Positions 1 to 8,894 are shown, numbered from the stretch's first letter. The stretch: DNA of 64,000 nt from Rhodococcus sp. IEGM 1381 (GCF_030056795.1 NZ_JASHKQ010000001.1:806001-870000); one strand, 5' to 3'. The notes: generated by a model from the sequence alone, not told the origin. Program-made: numbers and translations.

Positions 1-1059
1 CTGCATGACCTTCTCGGGTGGGTTGTAGCCGATGAAGAGCATGAGAAATTTCGCGCCGGCGATGTCGACCAGATCGTAGTGCGCCGAATTGTCCTCGGCG
101 GTAAAGGAACCGCCCCAGTACGGCTGATCACGATAGCGCTGCGGGCCGAAGTACTCGTTGTAGAGCGCGTGATTCTTCTCGTGCTCACCGGGAACCAACT
201 TGCCTGCTGCGTTCCAGATGTTGTCGTGGTTGCCGGGCAGCACGCCGTGGGCAATGCCGGCATCTTCCAGGATGCTCATGGACTCGCTGGCAGCCTCGAA
301 TTCCCTGCGCGCCTGGGTATCCGGGCGACCGGGGCTGATCCAGCTCTGAATGAGGTCGCCGGTGTGCATGCTGTAGTCGATCTTCAGCTCGTCGGCGTTG
401 TCGGCAGTCCACTGCGTCATGTCCGAATACACACCGGGGTCGTCGCGAGAGATGTACTGGGTATCGGTGATGTGTTGGAGCGCGAAGTCGTAGGTGTCTG
501 GGTCGGCGAAAGCCTTGTCGGGGGTGGCGTTGGTCTCGGCGAACGAACGGTCCACTCGGGGACTGTCGATGACGAGAACCTCGATAGTGCCGCTCTCACT
601 GGCTACGTCGGCGCTGAGTTCGATCGGACCACCGGGTGTTGCAGGCTCTGCTGCTGCTAGCGCCGGACTCCAATCGGCCGTCGATTCGTTCCACACGTGC
701 AATGCGAGATCGTTGGTGCTGACCGATCGACCGGACCACGTGAGCGTCGTTCTCTCGGTCCCAGGAACGACCGAGACGGTGTATCGCAGATACGGGTACT
801 CGTCCCACCCGGAAGTCTGCATCTCGGTGGTCGACGATTCGACACCGAACTCGTGCGTTGTCGGATCCGGTACTGCGGCGATCCCCGCCACCATCGACGT
901 GGTGATCGCTGCGGGCACCGTTGTCAACCCGACACCAGGTACCGCAGCGGCCTGGCGAGGTGCCGGCTGATCGCGACGCTCGGCTGCCGCGTCGGCACCA
1001 GTGAGGGCGAGCAGCACACAGGTCAGCGCCAGGGAGCCGAATGCCGATGGGCGCTTCAT
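1..1059 (-). CDS. secreted metallophosphoesterase (3' end cut by window edge)
   Basis: The start is the ATG at 1059 and the frame is open to base 1, giving 353 visible codons. Residues 1-26 form a signal peptide: basic start, Leu/Ala core, small residues ending in ADAAA. Residues 30-190 read as a beta-rich lead-in domain. The calcineurin-like phosphoesterase core follows, with TDTQ near 198-201, a GD pair at 234-235 and GNHD at 276-279, the usual metal-binding order. The first motif has Gln where many relatives have His (DxQ for DxH). It probably hydrolyses phosphomonoesters or diesters outside the cell; the substrate is unknown. The DUF72 gene diverges from it 69 bases away. Confidence 0.85.
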   Translation of the reverse strand, partial: MKRPSAFGSLALTCVLLALTGADAAAERRDQPAPRQAAAVPGVGLTTVPAAITTSMVAGIAAVPDPTTHEFGVESSTTEMQTSGWDEYPYLRYTVSVVPGTERTTLTWSGRSVSTNDLALHVWNESTADWSPALAAAEPATPGGPIELSADVASESGTIEVLVIDSPRVDRSFAETNATPDKAFADPDTYDFALQHITDTQYISRDDPGVYSDMTQWTADNADELKIDYSMHTGDLIQSWISPGRPDTQARREFEAASESMSILEDAGIAHGVLPGNHDNIWNAAGKLVPGEHEKNHALYNEYFGPQRYRDQPYWGGSFTAEDNSAHYDLVDIAGAKFLMLFIGYNPPEKVMQ

Positions 1060-1128
1060 GTCTTCGAGGCTACCGATACCAGCGCCAGAGTCGCGGCGTC
1101 GACGGTAGCGCCCGTCTACAGTCAGCTC

Positions 1129-1962
1129 ATGTCCGCGCAGCATCGACCTCGGGTTTCGATCGGTATTTCGGGCTGGACCTACGCGCCGTGGCGGGGAGAT
1201 TTCTATCCGGCGGGCTTGGCGCATCGAAAGGAGCTCGGGTACGCGTCCGAACACCTGACGTCGATCGAGATCAACGGCACCTTCTACGCGATGCAGAAGC
1301 CGTCGAGCTTCACCAAGTGGCGCGACGAAACCCCCGACGACTTCGTCTTCTCCATCAAGGGTGGGCGATACGTCACGCACATCAAACGGCTCGTGGGCGT
1401 CGAGAGTGCACTCGCGAACTTCTTCGCCACCGGTGTGTTGACTCTGGGCGACAAACTGGGTCCGTTCCTGTGGCAGTTGCCGCCCAACCTCGAATTCGAC
1501 GCGCAGAAAGTAGCGGACTTCTGTGCGCTATTGCCTCGAACAGTGTCAGCTGCAGTGTCGTTGGCGGAATCACGGGACGACAAGTTGGCAGAGGATCGAG
1601 TGCTGTTGCCTGCTGCGTCGTCTCTTCCACTTCGGCACTGCGTGGAGGCCAGACATCAGAGCTTCGCCTCCGACGAAGCGGTGGAGTTGTTGCGGCAAAA
1701 CGATATTGCGTTCGTCGTTGCAGACACTGCCGGCAAGTATCCGTACGTCGATACTCCGACAGCGAATTTCATGTATGCCCGACTCCACGGCGACGAGGAG
1801 TTGTACGCCAGCGGCTACACCGATGAGGCGTTGGATCACTGGGCCACCAAGATCTCCGAGTGGACGTCGACGGGAAGGGACGTCTACGTGTACTTCGACA
1901 ACGACATCAAGGGCTACGCGCCGTTCGACGCCATGAGGCTCATCGAGCGCGTCGGTAGGTGA
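1129..1962 (+). CDS. DUF72 (YecE-like) family protein
   Basis: 277 residues from ATG 1129. The frame stays open further upstream, but only from this start does the protein align with the family beginning: IGISGWTYAPWRGDFYP near the N-terminus, then SIEINGTFY and the FLWQLPP segment. DUF72 proteins are TIM-barrel-like and of unknown biochemical function. A TACAGT box at 1117-1122 lies seven bases before the ATG and no ribosome site is visible, which suggests a leaderless transcript, common in this group. It diverges from the secreted phosphoesterase. Confidence 0.88.
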   Translation: MSAQHRPRVSIGISGWTYAPWRGDFYPAGLAHRKELGYASEHLTSIEINGTFYAMQKPSSFTKWRDETPDDFVFSIKGGRYVTHIKRLVGVESALANFFATGVLTLGDKLGPFLWQLPPNLEFDAQKVADFCALLPRTVSAAVSLAESRDDKLAEDRVLLPAASSLPLRHCVEARHQSFASDEAVELLRQNDIAFVVADTAGKYPYVDTPTANFMYARLHGDEELYASGYTDEALDHWATKISEWTSTGRDVYVYFDNDIKGYAPFDAMRLIERVGR

Positions 1963-2077
1963 GTATTCCGTTTTCTAGCATTTTCTCAATACTGGCTGGC
2001 GCGCGGCGCTGCTGTGAGCAGCGCTCCGAAGCAGGTTCCGGCAGCGACGAAGACCCTTTCACCGGCACACTGGAGCC

Positions 2078-3067
2078 ATGGAGCTATTGGTTCTCGGCGG
2101 CAGCGACTTCGTGGGGCGAACGGCCGTCGAGCATGCCCTCGCCCTCGGATGGGACGTCACGGTGTTCAATCGCGGCACGACGGCGTCCGATCCTCGAGTC
2201 ACGCAACTCCGCGGTGACCGGCGCATGGCCGACGGACTGGATTCGATTCGAGAACGCAACTGGGACATAGCCTTCGACACCTGGTCGTGGGAGCCCGGTG
2301 TAGTAACGCGGTCGGCTTCTGCGCTCGCCGATCGAGTGCGCAGCTACGTCTACGTTTCGAGCCGATCGGTGTACGACGCGCCGAGAGCAGGTGCGACCGA
2401 GACCTGGCCGACGGTCCAGGGGCCTGGCGATGACTACGCGCGATGCAAACTCGGTGGTGAGCAGGCCGCCGTCACGGCATTCGGATTTCGAGCCTTGCTG
2501 GTCCGGGCCGGATTGATCCTGGGACCGTACGAGAATATCGGTCGACTTCCATGGTGGCTGAACAGAATCGAGCGTGCGGGGGATGTACTTGCGCCCGGCC
2601 CCGCCGACCTGACACTGCAGTACATCGACGCCCGCGATCTTGTCGGTTGGAGTCTGGACGCGGCTGCCGGTGGGCTCGGGGGTCCGTACGACGTGGTGAG
2701 TCGGCACGGGCATGCAACGATGCGTGAGGTTCTGCAGGCTTGTGTTGCCGCGACTCGGTCCGATGCTCGCCTGCGTTGGGTGCAACCTGAAGTACTCGGT
2801 GCTGCCGGCGTGCAGCCGTGGACGGAGCTACCGATCTGGATTCCGCCTGGCGCAGATCATGACTCGTTGCACGCGTCCGACGTGTCGAAGGCATTCGCGG
2901 AGGGGCTTCGGGCACGGCCGATTCAGGAGACCGTCGCGGACACGTGGAGGTGGCTGCAATCGCTGAACGGGCGTGCCCCGGTGAGGGGTGATCGCCCGCC
3001 GGTCGGACTCTCCGCCGACCGTGAGGCGGCAATTCTCGCGGATGTGGGGCGTGCAGAGGGTCGCTGA
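2078..3067 (+). CDS. NAD-dependent epimerase/dehydratase family protein (extended SDR)
   Basis: 329 residues. The N-terminal dinucleotide loop reads GGSDFVG at residues 7-13, a variant of GxxGxxG. The catalytic pair appears as YARCK (YxxxK) around residue 113, and VYVSSRSVY provides the serine segment. The shape matches atypical SDR reductases that act on nucleotide sugars or related substrates; the substrate cannot be read. The start is ATG 2078, with only a short GGAG immediately before it. It converges on the TetR gene downstream. Confidence 0.85.
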   Translation: MELLVLGGSDFVGRTAVEHALALGWDVTVFNRGTTASDPRVTQLRGDRRMADGLDSIRERNWDIAFDTWSWEPGVVTRSASALADRVRSYVYVSSRSVYDAPRAGATETWPTVQGPGDDYARCKLGGEQAAVTAFGFRALLVRAGLILGPYENIGRLPWWLNRIERAGDVLAPGPADLTLQYIDARDLVGWSLDAAAGGLGGPYDVVSRHGHATMREVLQACVAATRSDARLRWVQPEVLGAAGVQPWTELPIWIPPGADHDSLHASDVSKAFAEGLRARPIQETVADTWRWLQSLNGRAPVRGDRPPVGLSADREAAILADVGRAEGR

Positions 3068-3124
3068 ACTCGACAGACGCGCGCGCATTTGCGGGAACCG
3101 GGACAGCTACGCCAATATTCGAGA

Positions 3125-3144
3125 CTCTTGCGGAGATGCGAGAG
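3125..3144. terminator. weak hairpin between convergent genes
   Basis: A 7-bp stem (CTCTTGC with GCGAGAG, one G-T pair) and a 6-base loop lie between the convergent epimerase and TetR genes. A purine-rich AGAAAAGG follows on the plus strand and there is no T tract, so termination is only a guess. Confidence 0.3.
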
Positions 3145-3158
3145 AACGATAGAAAAGG

Positions 3159-3737
3159 CTACGGAGTGCAGAGTCTTCGCACGGCGGCCTCGATTTTCGA
3201 CGCCCTGCGCTGAATTTCGGCGTCGTCGGCGGCTTCGCAGGCCCTACTCGGCGCGGTCATCCAGGCCGAGGTGATGCCGAACATCATGGTGATCAGGTCG
3301 TCGACGGTGAAGGCGTCGGAGATCAGTCCGTCTTGCTGTGCAGCTGCCATGGCGTTGCGCCGCTCCGCGATGACCGAGTGGATGTCGTCGGTGCCCGATG
3401 CTGCCATGCCGCCCTGGAGCTGGGTCCAGAGAAGTAGGCGGTGTTCCTCGGGATGCTCTGCGAGATGCAGGTATTCGCGCGCTGCATATCCGCCGAGGTC
3501 GTCGACCGCGAAGGGTACTTCTTCGATGAACCGTGCGAACCCATCTTCGACCACAGCTCGGAACAGGGTCTCTTTGTCGCCGAAGTATGCGTACAGGCGC
3601 TCCTTGCTGGCCTTGGCCGCAACTGCGATGCGATCGACTCGAGCGCCGGCCAGTCCGTGCACCGAGAACTCGTCACGGGCGGCGACGACGATGCGGGCGC
3701 GGGTCGCGCCGGCGTCAGGTTTCATGGCGGTCACCAT
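3159..3737 (-). CDS. TetR family regulator of the adjacent MFS pump
   Basis: About 192 residues. An N-terminal helix-turn-helix reads from ATRARIVVAARDEF to YAYFGDKETLF, the classic TetR layout; the C-terminal half is the ligand and dimer region. Starts are possible at TTG 3749, ATG 3737 and ATG 3725. None has a well spaced ribosome site, so 3737 is a compromise. It diverges from the DHA2-type transporter, and a perfect 16-bp palindrome sits in that transporter's promoter, so it most likely represses the pump and responds to a drug-like ligand. Confidence 0.88.
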   Translation of the reverse strand: MVTAMKPDAGATRARIVVAARDEFSVHGLAGARVDRIAVAAKASKERLYAYFGDKETLFRAVVEDGFARFIEEVPFAVDDLGGYAAREYLHLAEHPEEHRLLLWTQLQGGMAASGTDDIHSVIAERRNAMAAAQQDGLISDAFTVDDLITMMFGITSAWMTAPSRACEAADDAEIQRRASKIEAAVRRLCTP

Positions 3738-3758
3738 ACCCCCAACCAACTAGTTCGT

Positions 3759-3787
3759 TTGACACTCGGTGCCGAGTGGCTTACCTT
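3759..3787 (+). promoter_or_regulatory. MFS promoter with TetR-type operator in the spacer
   Basis: A -35 TTGACA (3759-3764) and -10 TACCTT (3782-3787) are separated by 17 bases. Inside this spacer and overlapping the -35 is the perfect inverted repeat CACTCGG-TG-CCGAGTG (3763-3778). A repressor bound here would block polymerase. The divergent TetR gene starts 26 bases away on the other strand and is the natural candidate to bind. Confidence 0.75.
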
Positions 3788-3842
3788 TCAGCTCGGGACA
3801 TTTTTCGTGCCCAGAATCAACGAGTACGAGTGGGGTAGAAAC

Positions 3843-5426
3843 ATGTCGCAGCACTCCGAGCGCGAAGCGCCGGATCTGAATCCGAACTACGAGCGCCGAT
3901 GGCTGGTGCTGTGCATCGTCGCCATCACGCAGCTGACGATCGTGCTGGACGGCACCATCGTCAACATCGCGCTACCGCAAGCGCAGATCGACCTGGGCAT
4001 CAGCGACACCAGCCGCACCTGGGTCATCACCGCCTACGCCCTGGCTTTCGGTGCGTTGCTGCTGCTCGGCGGCCGCATTGCGGACTACTGGGGACGCAAG
4101 CGCTCGTTCATCGTCGGCATGGCAGGCTTCGCCGTTGCTTCCGCCATCGGCGGACTCGCCCAGGAAGGTTGGCAGCTGTTCATCGCACGCGCCGGCCAGG
4201 GTGTTTTCGCTGCACTGCTCGCACCTGCAGCGCTGGCCATCCTGACGGTCACCTTCACCGACACCAAGGAGCGCGCCAAAGCGTTCGGTGTCTTCGGCGC
4301 AATTGCCGGCGGCGGCGCAGCCGTCGGTCTGTTGCTCGGCGGCGTGCTCACCGAGTACGCGAACTGGCGCTGGTGCCTGCTGGTCAACATCCCAGTCGCA
4401 GTGATCGCCATCGCCGCTGCAGTACCGCTGGTCAAAGAGAGCAAGGCGCACGGAGACACCCGCTACGACCTGCCCGGCGCGATCCTCGTCGCTCTCGGTC
4501 TGGCCTCGCTGGTCTACGGCTTCACCGAAGCCGAAGACGGTTGGGCGACGGTACCCACCATCACCTTCATCGCACTCGGACTCGCTCTGCTGGCCGCGTT
4601 CGTCGTGGTCGAATCCAAGTCCGCCAACCCGTTGCTCCCGATGAGCGTGCTGCTCGACCGTGACCGCGGTGCCGCGTACATCGGCTCGGCAGTCATCGGT
4701 GCGGCCCTGCTCGGTGGCACGTTGTACCTCACGTTCTACTTCCAGATCGTGCTCGAGATGAGCCCGGTGATCGCGGGCGTCGCGTCACTACCGATGACCG
4801 GCGGAATCCTGATCACCGCAGCGCTCGCGTCCGCACTCGTCCCGAAGATCGGACCCAAGCCGCTGATGGCCGTCGGCCCCGTCGTCTCGGCGATCGGCCT
4901 GCTCCTGCTGACGCAGATCGGCGTCGACACCTCGTACTGGACGCATGTGCTGCCCGGCGTCGTGCTGCTCGGCCTCGGTCTCGGCCTGTTGATGGTGCCG
5001 ATGCAGAACGTCGCGCTCATCGGGGTCCCTGATCACGACGCGGGTGCCGCATCTGCGCTGATCAACGCCACGCTGCAGGTCGGTGGCGCTCTGGGCGCGG
5101 CAGTGTTCACCACGGTGTACACCTCGTCCAAGACCTCGTACCTGGCCGACAACCCGGCCCCGACTCCGCCCGCCGGAGTCCCCGCGGAAGCTCTCGCGGG
5201 CCAGGAGGTCCCCAGCGCCGAAGCATTGGCCGCGCTGCCGGAACCGATCCGCAACTTCGTACTCGCCACCATCGACCACGCGTTCGCGGCCGAAGTCTCC
5301 GGCTACGCCTGGGCCTTCGGAACCGCCGCCGTTCTGGTCGCGCTGGTGTGCCCGGTGGTACTCGGGCTCGTTCGTGCGAAGAGAGACGACCTGCCCGTCG
5401 GCGACACCCCAGTGCATATCGGATAG
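3843..5426 (+). CDS. DHA2-type MFS drug transporter
   Basis: 527 residues. The EmrB/QacA signature is clear: LDGTIVNIALPQ in the first membrane segment (motif D1), GGRIADYWGRKR in the first cytoplasmic loop (motif A), and about 14 hydrophobic segments. Such proteins export drugs or metabolites by proton antiport across the inner membrane. An extracytoplasmic, Pro/Ala-rich loop precedes the last segment. It is controlled by the operator just upstream and ends at a strong terminator. Confidence 0.92.
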   Translation: MSQHSEREAPDLNPNYERRWLVLCIVAITQLTIVLDGTIVNIALPQAQIDLGISDTSRTWVITAYALAFGALLLLGGRIADYWGRKRSFIVGMAGFAVASAIGGLAQEGWQLFIARAGQGVFAALLAPAALAILTVTFTDTKERAKAFGVFGAIAGGGAAVGLLLGGVLTEYANWRWCLLVNIPVAVIAIAAAVPLVKESKAHGDTRYDLPGAILVALGLASLVYGFTEAEDGWATVPTITFIALGLALLAAFVVVESKSANPLLPMSVLLDRDRGAAYIGSAVIGAALLGGTLYLTFYFQIVLEMSPVIAGVASLPMTGGILITAALASALVPKIGPKPLMAVGPVVSAIGLLLLTQIGVDTSYWTHVLPGVVLLGLGLGLLMVPMQNVALIGVPDHDAGAASALINATLQVGGALGAAVFTTVYTSSKTSYLADNPAPTPPAGVPAEALAGQEVPSAEALAALPEPIRNFVLATIDHAFAAEVSGYAWAFGTAAVLVALVCPVVLGLVRAKRDDLPVGDTPVHIG

Positions 5427-5438
5427 TTCTCGCTGGCC

Positions 5439-5473
5439 AAACCCCGCTGCTCACCCGTCGAGCAGCGGGGTTT
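5439..5473. terminator. bidirectional intrinsic terminator
   Basis: A perfect 14-bp stem (AAACCCCGCTGCTC with its complement) encloses a 7-base loop, with TTT at the 3' foot on either strand. It lies between the convergent MFS transporter and the alarmone synthetase and probably serves both. Confidence 0.9.
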
Positions 5474-5489
5474 GTCGTCGTGTGGGTCT

Positions 5490-6236
5490 CTACTCCGGGT
5501 CGATCGCGTCGGCCTGCGCGGTGAGCAGCATGTGCAACAACTCCGGCGGCAGGGCCATCGGAGGCATTGCACCGAGGGTGATGGAGTTCTCGGAATCTCC
5601 GTTCAGTTCCTCGACCTCGTCGTGCAAGCTCTCCATCTTCTCGTCCAGTTTGTTGGCCGTCTCGGCGGCCTCGGTCAGTTCCGCCAACAGGTTGGTCGGT
5701 ATCTGCCCGCGATACTTGTAGAAGATCTTGTGCTCGAGGCTCGCCCAGAAGTCCATGGCAATCGTGCGGATCTGGAGTTCGACCAGTACCGGTTGGACGC
5801 GGTCGGACATGAAGACCGGGATTTCGACAATGAGGTGTAAACTCTTGTAGCCGTTGGCTTTCGGGTTCGCTATGTAGTCTTTGACCTCCACGACACGAAT
5901 GTCGCTCTGACTGCTGAGCATGTCCGCAATGCGGTACGTGTCGGAGATGAAGCTGCAGGTGATGCGGACACCGGCAACGTCGAAGATGCTCTCGCGAATC
6001 GCGTCCAGGTTCAGTGCGCAGTTCTTGCGCTTGGCCTTGTCGAGGATGCTCTCGGGTGTCTTCAATCTCGACGACACGTGCTCGATGGGGCTGTATCGGT
6101 GGATGTGGGTGAATTCCTGCTTCAAGATGTTGATCTTGGTGATCAGCTCGTCGATGCCGAACTTGTAGCTCATCATGAAACGGGTGAAGTCGTGCCTCAG
6201 CTGCACCAGGTCGACGACGGTTTCACTGTTGCTCAT
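5490..6236 (-). CDS. small alarmone synthetase (RelA/SpoT nucleotidyltransferase domain)
   Basis: 248 residues, a synthetase domain only, without HD hydrolase, TGS or ACT domains. The ppGpp-synthetase landmarks are present: SRLKTPESILDK (residues 56-67, the substrate loop), DVAGVRI (86-92, catalytic Asp), NPKANGYKSLH (124-134) and VELQIRT (152-158) followed by WASLEHKIFYKY. It should transfer pyrophosphate from ATP to GTP or GDP. The C-terminus is acidic, then Pro/Met-rich. The ATG at 6236 lies inside the end of the upstream zinc-ribbon gene (14-base overlap), so translation is probably coupled. A LexA-like box precedes this pair. Confidence 0.9.
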   Translation of the reverse strand: MSNSETVVDLVQLRHDFTRFMMSYKFGIDELITKINILKQEFTHIHRYSPIEHVSSRLKTPESILDKAKRKNCALNLDAIRESIFDVAGVRITCSFISDTYRIADMLSSQSDIRVVEVKDYIANPKANGYKSLHLIVEIPVFMSDRVQPVLVELQIRTIAMDFWASLEHKIFYKYRGQIPTNLLAELTEAAETANKLDEKMESLHDEVEELNGDSENSITLGAMPPMALPPELLHMLLTAQADAIDPE

Positions 6237-6528
6237 GCTCCCGATTGTCCACGATCGGCGGTCGTGACCGCGCGGCGCGGGAATCGAAGCTGGCATCGCT
6301 GCACGTCGGCCCGAGTTCCGGGGTGAAACGCACAAGACCACAGCTCTCGCATTGATGCGTACGGTGATGCCCTCGCTCGCACGAGCACGCACGTGAACCC
6401 ACCAACACCGAGCCGGCGACGAGCGGATGGCCGTTGGTGCAGTGGGTAGGTGCTCGTTCGGCCCACCGATCGCCGACGCGATAGAGCGATCCGGCAACCG
6501 GGTCGGTATCGCGCTCGCCGGATGCCAT
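6223..6528 (-). CDS. small zinc-ribbon-like protein
   Basis: 101 residues from ATG 6528 (GAAGGCGG lies about ten bases upstream). Paired metal ligands are visible: C30 and H34, C48 and C50, H54/H55, C60 and C63 (CESCG), consistent with one or two zinc knuckles. The basic, disordered tail ends in EHEQQ. I do not know a function. It overlaps the alarmone synthetase start by 14 bases in another frame, and the cysteine spacing makes a chance frame unlikely. It is the first gene after the LexA-like box. Confidence 0.65.
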   Translation of the reverse strand: MASGERDTDPVAGSLYRVGDRWAERAPTHCTNGHPLVAGSVLVGSRACSCERGHHRTHQCESCGLVRFTPELGPTCSDASFDSRAARSRPPIVDNREHEQQ

Positions 6529-6633
6529 CGCGCGCAACCGCCTTCGAGAATGTCTACCGTCCGATGTGGACCGCCCGAAGTGGCTCGGCTGGCTGCGTCG
6601 CCAACTCCGGGGGCCTGCTCAGGTTAGCAGAAA

Positions 6634-6649
6634 TCGAACGTATGTTCTA
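6634..6649 (-). promoter_or_regulatory. LexA (SOS) box-like operator
   Basis: The sequence TCGAACGTATGTTCTA matches the actinobacterial SOS consensus CGAAC-N4-GTTC with the flanking TCGA side intact on one arm. On the minus strand it falls in the 18-base spacer between a TTAGAA (-35-like) and a TAACCT (-10-like) box, so bound LexA would block transcription of the zinc-ribbon/alarmone-synthetase operon. The leader to the first ATG would be about 90 bases. Confidence 0.6.
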
Positions 6650-6657
6650 ACGCTTGG

Positions 6658-6813
6658 TCAGAACCACGTCTTGCGGCCACCGACTGCGCGCCCCATCGAA
6701 CCGAGCACCGTCAGAACCGCGCCGACGACCACCAGAATGATGCCGATAGTCGTCAAAATTGAAATGCCGGCGAAATAGCCGATGAGGGCGAGGATGATTC
6801 CGAGAACGATCAT
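6658..6813 (-). CDS. DUF6131 small membrane protein
   Basis: 51 residues. Two hydrophobic stretches span roughly residues 2-15 and 17-38, followed by the family ending GRAVGGRKTWF. It matches the widespread actinobacterial DUF6131 micro-proteins of unknown function. AGGAG lies six bases before the ATG at 6813. It sits upstream of the LexA-like box, between the helicase and the alarmone synthetase operon, all on the same strand. Confidence 0.85.
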   Translation of the reverse strand: MIVLGIILALIGYFAGISILTTIGIILVVVGAVLTVLGSMGRAVGGRKTWF

Positions 6814-6906
6814 GACTACTCCTGGTGCCACTGTGAGCCCACTACCGACGAATGCCGATGGGACCGAAGCTACGCCACCGAGATGGAGGAATGGTCACAA
6901 TTGCCG

Positions 6907-8856
6907 CTATTTCCCGGCATCCACTTTCGCTGCGAGGAAAGCCTCCGGGTCGATCAGATCCGACTGCCCGACGATCGATCCCAGGTCAGCGATACGTTCG
7001 ATACCGGTGAGCACCATCTCCTCTTCCACGGTGCCCTCGGCGTAACCGTAGTAACAGGTCGACGTCGTGTGGTTGTGGTCCTTGTCGATGCGGTTGGCGC
7101 GGCCCTCGATCTGCCTGATGTCGATGGGTGTCCAACGAGGATCGTGGATCAGCGTCACGCGCGGGGCGAGAGTGGACACCTCCCCTTCGGGGAGCAGTAA
7201 CTCGTTGGTGTGCAGGTTGATTGCGCTGGTGGTGGTCGAGACGATGACCGACGCGGCCCCGGTCTGAAAGCGTCTGATCGACGCCTCCTGCGCGGGGCTG
7301 CTCATGCTGCCGTCGACCACGGCAACATCGAGTCCCTCGTCCCGCAATGTCTGCGCGAGTGCCGCGACGGACTCGCGGTAGAACATCGAGACGAACACCT
7401 GGTTTCCGGCCTTGACCCACGTCCGCACCTGGTCCGCCGACGCGGGAATGCGCAAATACGAACACTTCTGGCGAAATCGCAGCGTCGCGGCGCGGGTACT
7501 GGGGTTCTTCTGCAGCACTCGCCTTCCACCGACCGCTTTCCAGTTCGGCAGGCCCATCTCCTTGCGATAGTCCACCCACGCGGAGTTGTACAGCCGCTTC
7601 TGCGCGGCGGTGAGTTCCTGGCCGAGTGGTTCCCGCGGAGTCGGTGGAGACGGCCGCGAAATCGACCACGGCACGGCACCTCCCGACAGCCAACCGTGCA
7701 CCGATGCAATGTCGCCTGCCCGTTTGGCCGCGTCCTCCGGTTCCCACCGCCACGTGGTCAACCCCGTCGTCGCCTTGCCTGCCTTCACCGCGAACCCGGA
7801 CTCGATGAGGAACTCCGCCCACTTCATCGTCACCGCATAGCCGAGATATTCGTCGTCGCCCAGGATCTCGACCCCACGACTGCGCTCGACCGCGCGAGCC
7901 ATGTACGCGAAGTGCAGCGGCTGATACCCGGGAGTGGCAGACATCCACACCACGGATCGGGCTGCCTCTTGATACCGCCAGAGGATCTGCGACTGCTGCG
8001 ATTCGATGTTCATCAACGCATGCGACTCGTCCGCGATCACCACATCGATGTCGAAACGCAGCTCGCCCAGCGAGATGGTTCGCTTGTTCTGTGTCCGTTT
8101 GCGTTTGCCCAGATCGGTCTCGGGCGGAACCGACAGCAGCTTCTTCGTCGACTGATAGGTGATCAGCAGCCAGCGCTTGCGATCGGACGGTTCGATGTCG
8201 GCTTCGCTGTCGGCGATGGTGCGACGCCATCCCGGCAACGCGCCCTTGGGCGCAACCACGAGTACGGTCCCGATTTCGGCCGCGGACATCTGCCGCACGG
8301 CCTCGCACACCGCAAGCGTCTTGCCCAGACCCGTCGAATCCATCTGCGCGAAGTACGGGAATCCCGCGTCGAGCGCGGCGAGATGGCGTCGTACGGATTC
8401 GAGTTGAGTTTCTCGGGGCTGCATCGCCCGCTCCCGAACCATCTCGTCGCGCCAGACATCGTTGGCATCGTCCTCGAGCCACCGTTGCAGGCTGTACGGC
8501 GTCGACTCGTAGGGCTGCAGATACTCCGGCAACTCGGTGCAGTAGTACGCGAACACCCTAGGCCCGGGATACCACCTCGCGCCAGCCGCACCCGCCGCCG
8601 ATCGATCCTCGAACGGCACGTCCAGCACCCAGACACGCTCGCCGGGATCGGGAACCCGCAGATCCGGGGCTGCGGCCTTACGCGACGAGGTCTTGCGTGG
8701 AGCTGCCCGCTTGCGTGGTGCGGCTTTCTTCGCAGCGGCCTTCTTCGGAGCAGGCTCACCGTTCTTCGCAGCCGCGAACTTTCGCGCAGCACTGCTCTGC
8801 CCGGCCTTGACGGTGCGGGCAGTGGTGGATCGGGTTGTGCGTCTACGAGGTGGCAT
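6907..8856 (-). CDS. SNF2-like DEAD/H helicase with histone-H1-like N-terminus
   Basis: 649 residues from ATG 8856. Residues 1-65 are rich in Lys, Ala, Pro and Arg (repeats like AAKKAAPRKR), resembling the DNA-binding tails of actinobacterial HU and H1-like proteins. Residues 74-101 (WVLDVPFEDR to GARWYPG) resemble a DUF5710-like domain. The helicase core follows: DSTGLGKT (motif I, Lys179), DESH (276-279), SATPG (motif III) and QIEGRANRIDKDH (motif VI). This looks like an ATP-dependent DNA translocase; the role is unknown. It diverges from the glutamine amidotransferase across a 22-bp inverted repeat. Confidence 0.82.
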   Translation of the reverse strand: MPPRRRTTRSTTARTVKAGQSSAARKFAAAKNGEPAPKKAAAKKAAPRKRAAPRKTSSRKAAAPDLRVPDPGERVWVLDVPFEDRSAAGAAGARWYPGPRVFAYYCTELPEYLQPYESTPYSLQRWLEDDANDVWRDEMVRERAMQPRETQLESVRRHLAALDAGFPYFAQMDSTGLGKTLAVCEAVRQMSAAEIGTVLVVAPKGALPGWRRTIADSEADIEPSDRKRWLLITYQSTKKLLSVPPETDLGKRKRTQNKRTISLGELRFDIDVVIADESHALMNIESQQSQILWRYQEAARSVVWMSATPGYQPLHFAYMARAVERSRGVEILGDDEYLGYAVTMKWAEFLIESGFAVKAGKATTGLTTWRWEPEDAAKRAGDIASVHGWLSGGAVPWSISRPSPPTPREPLGQELTAAQKRLYNSAWVDYRKEMGLPNWKAVGGRRVLQKNPSTRAATLRFRQKCSYLRIPASADQVRTWVKAGNQVFVSMFYRESVAALAQTLRDEGLDVAVVDGSMSSPAQEASIRRFQTGAASVIVSTTTSAINLHTNELLLPEGEVSTLAPRVTLIHDPRWTPIDIRQIEGRANRIDKDHNHTTSTCYYGYAEGTVEEEMVLTGIERIADLGSIVGQSDLIDPEAFLAAKVDAGK

Positions 8857-8872
8857 CGGATCCAGTCTGTCG

Positions 8873-8894
8873 TACGGTGTGCACGAACACCGTA
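8873..8894. promoter_or_regulatory. inverted repeat between divergent genes
   Basis: TACGGTGT-GCACGA-ACACCGTA is a perfect 8-6-8 repeat placed 17 bases from the helicase start and touching the AAAGGAG ribosome site of the amidotransferase. It may be an operator for both genes or an RNA hairpin. No regulator gene is adjacent. Confidence 0.5.
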
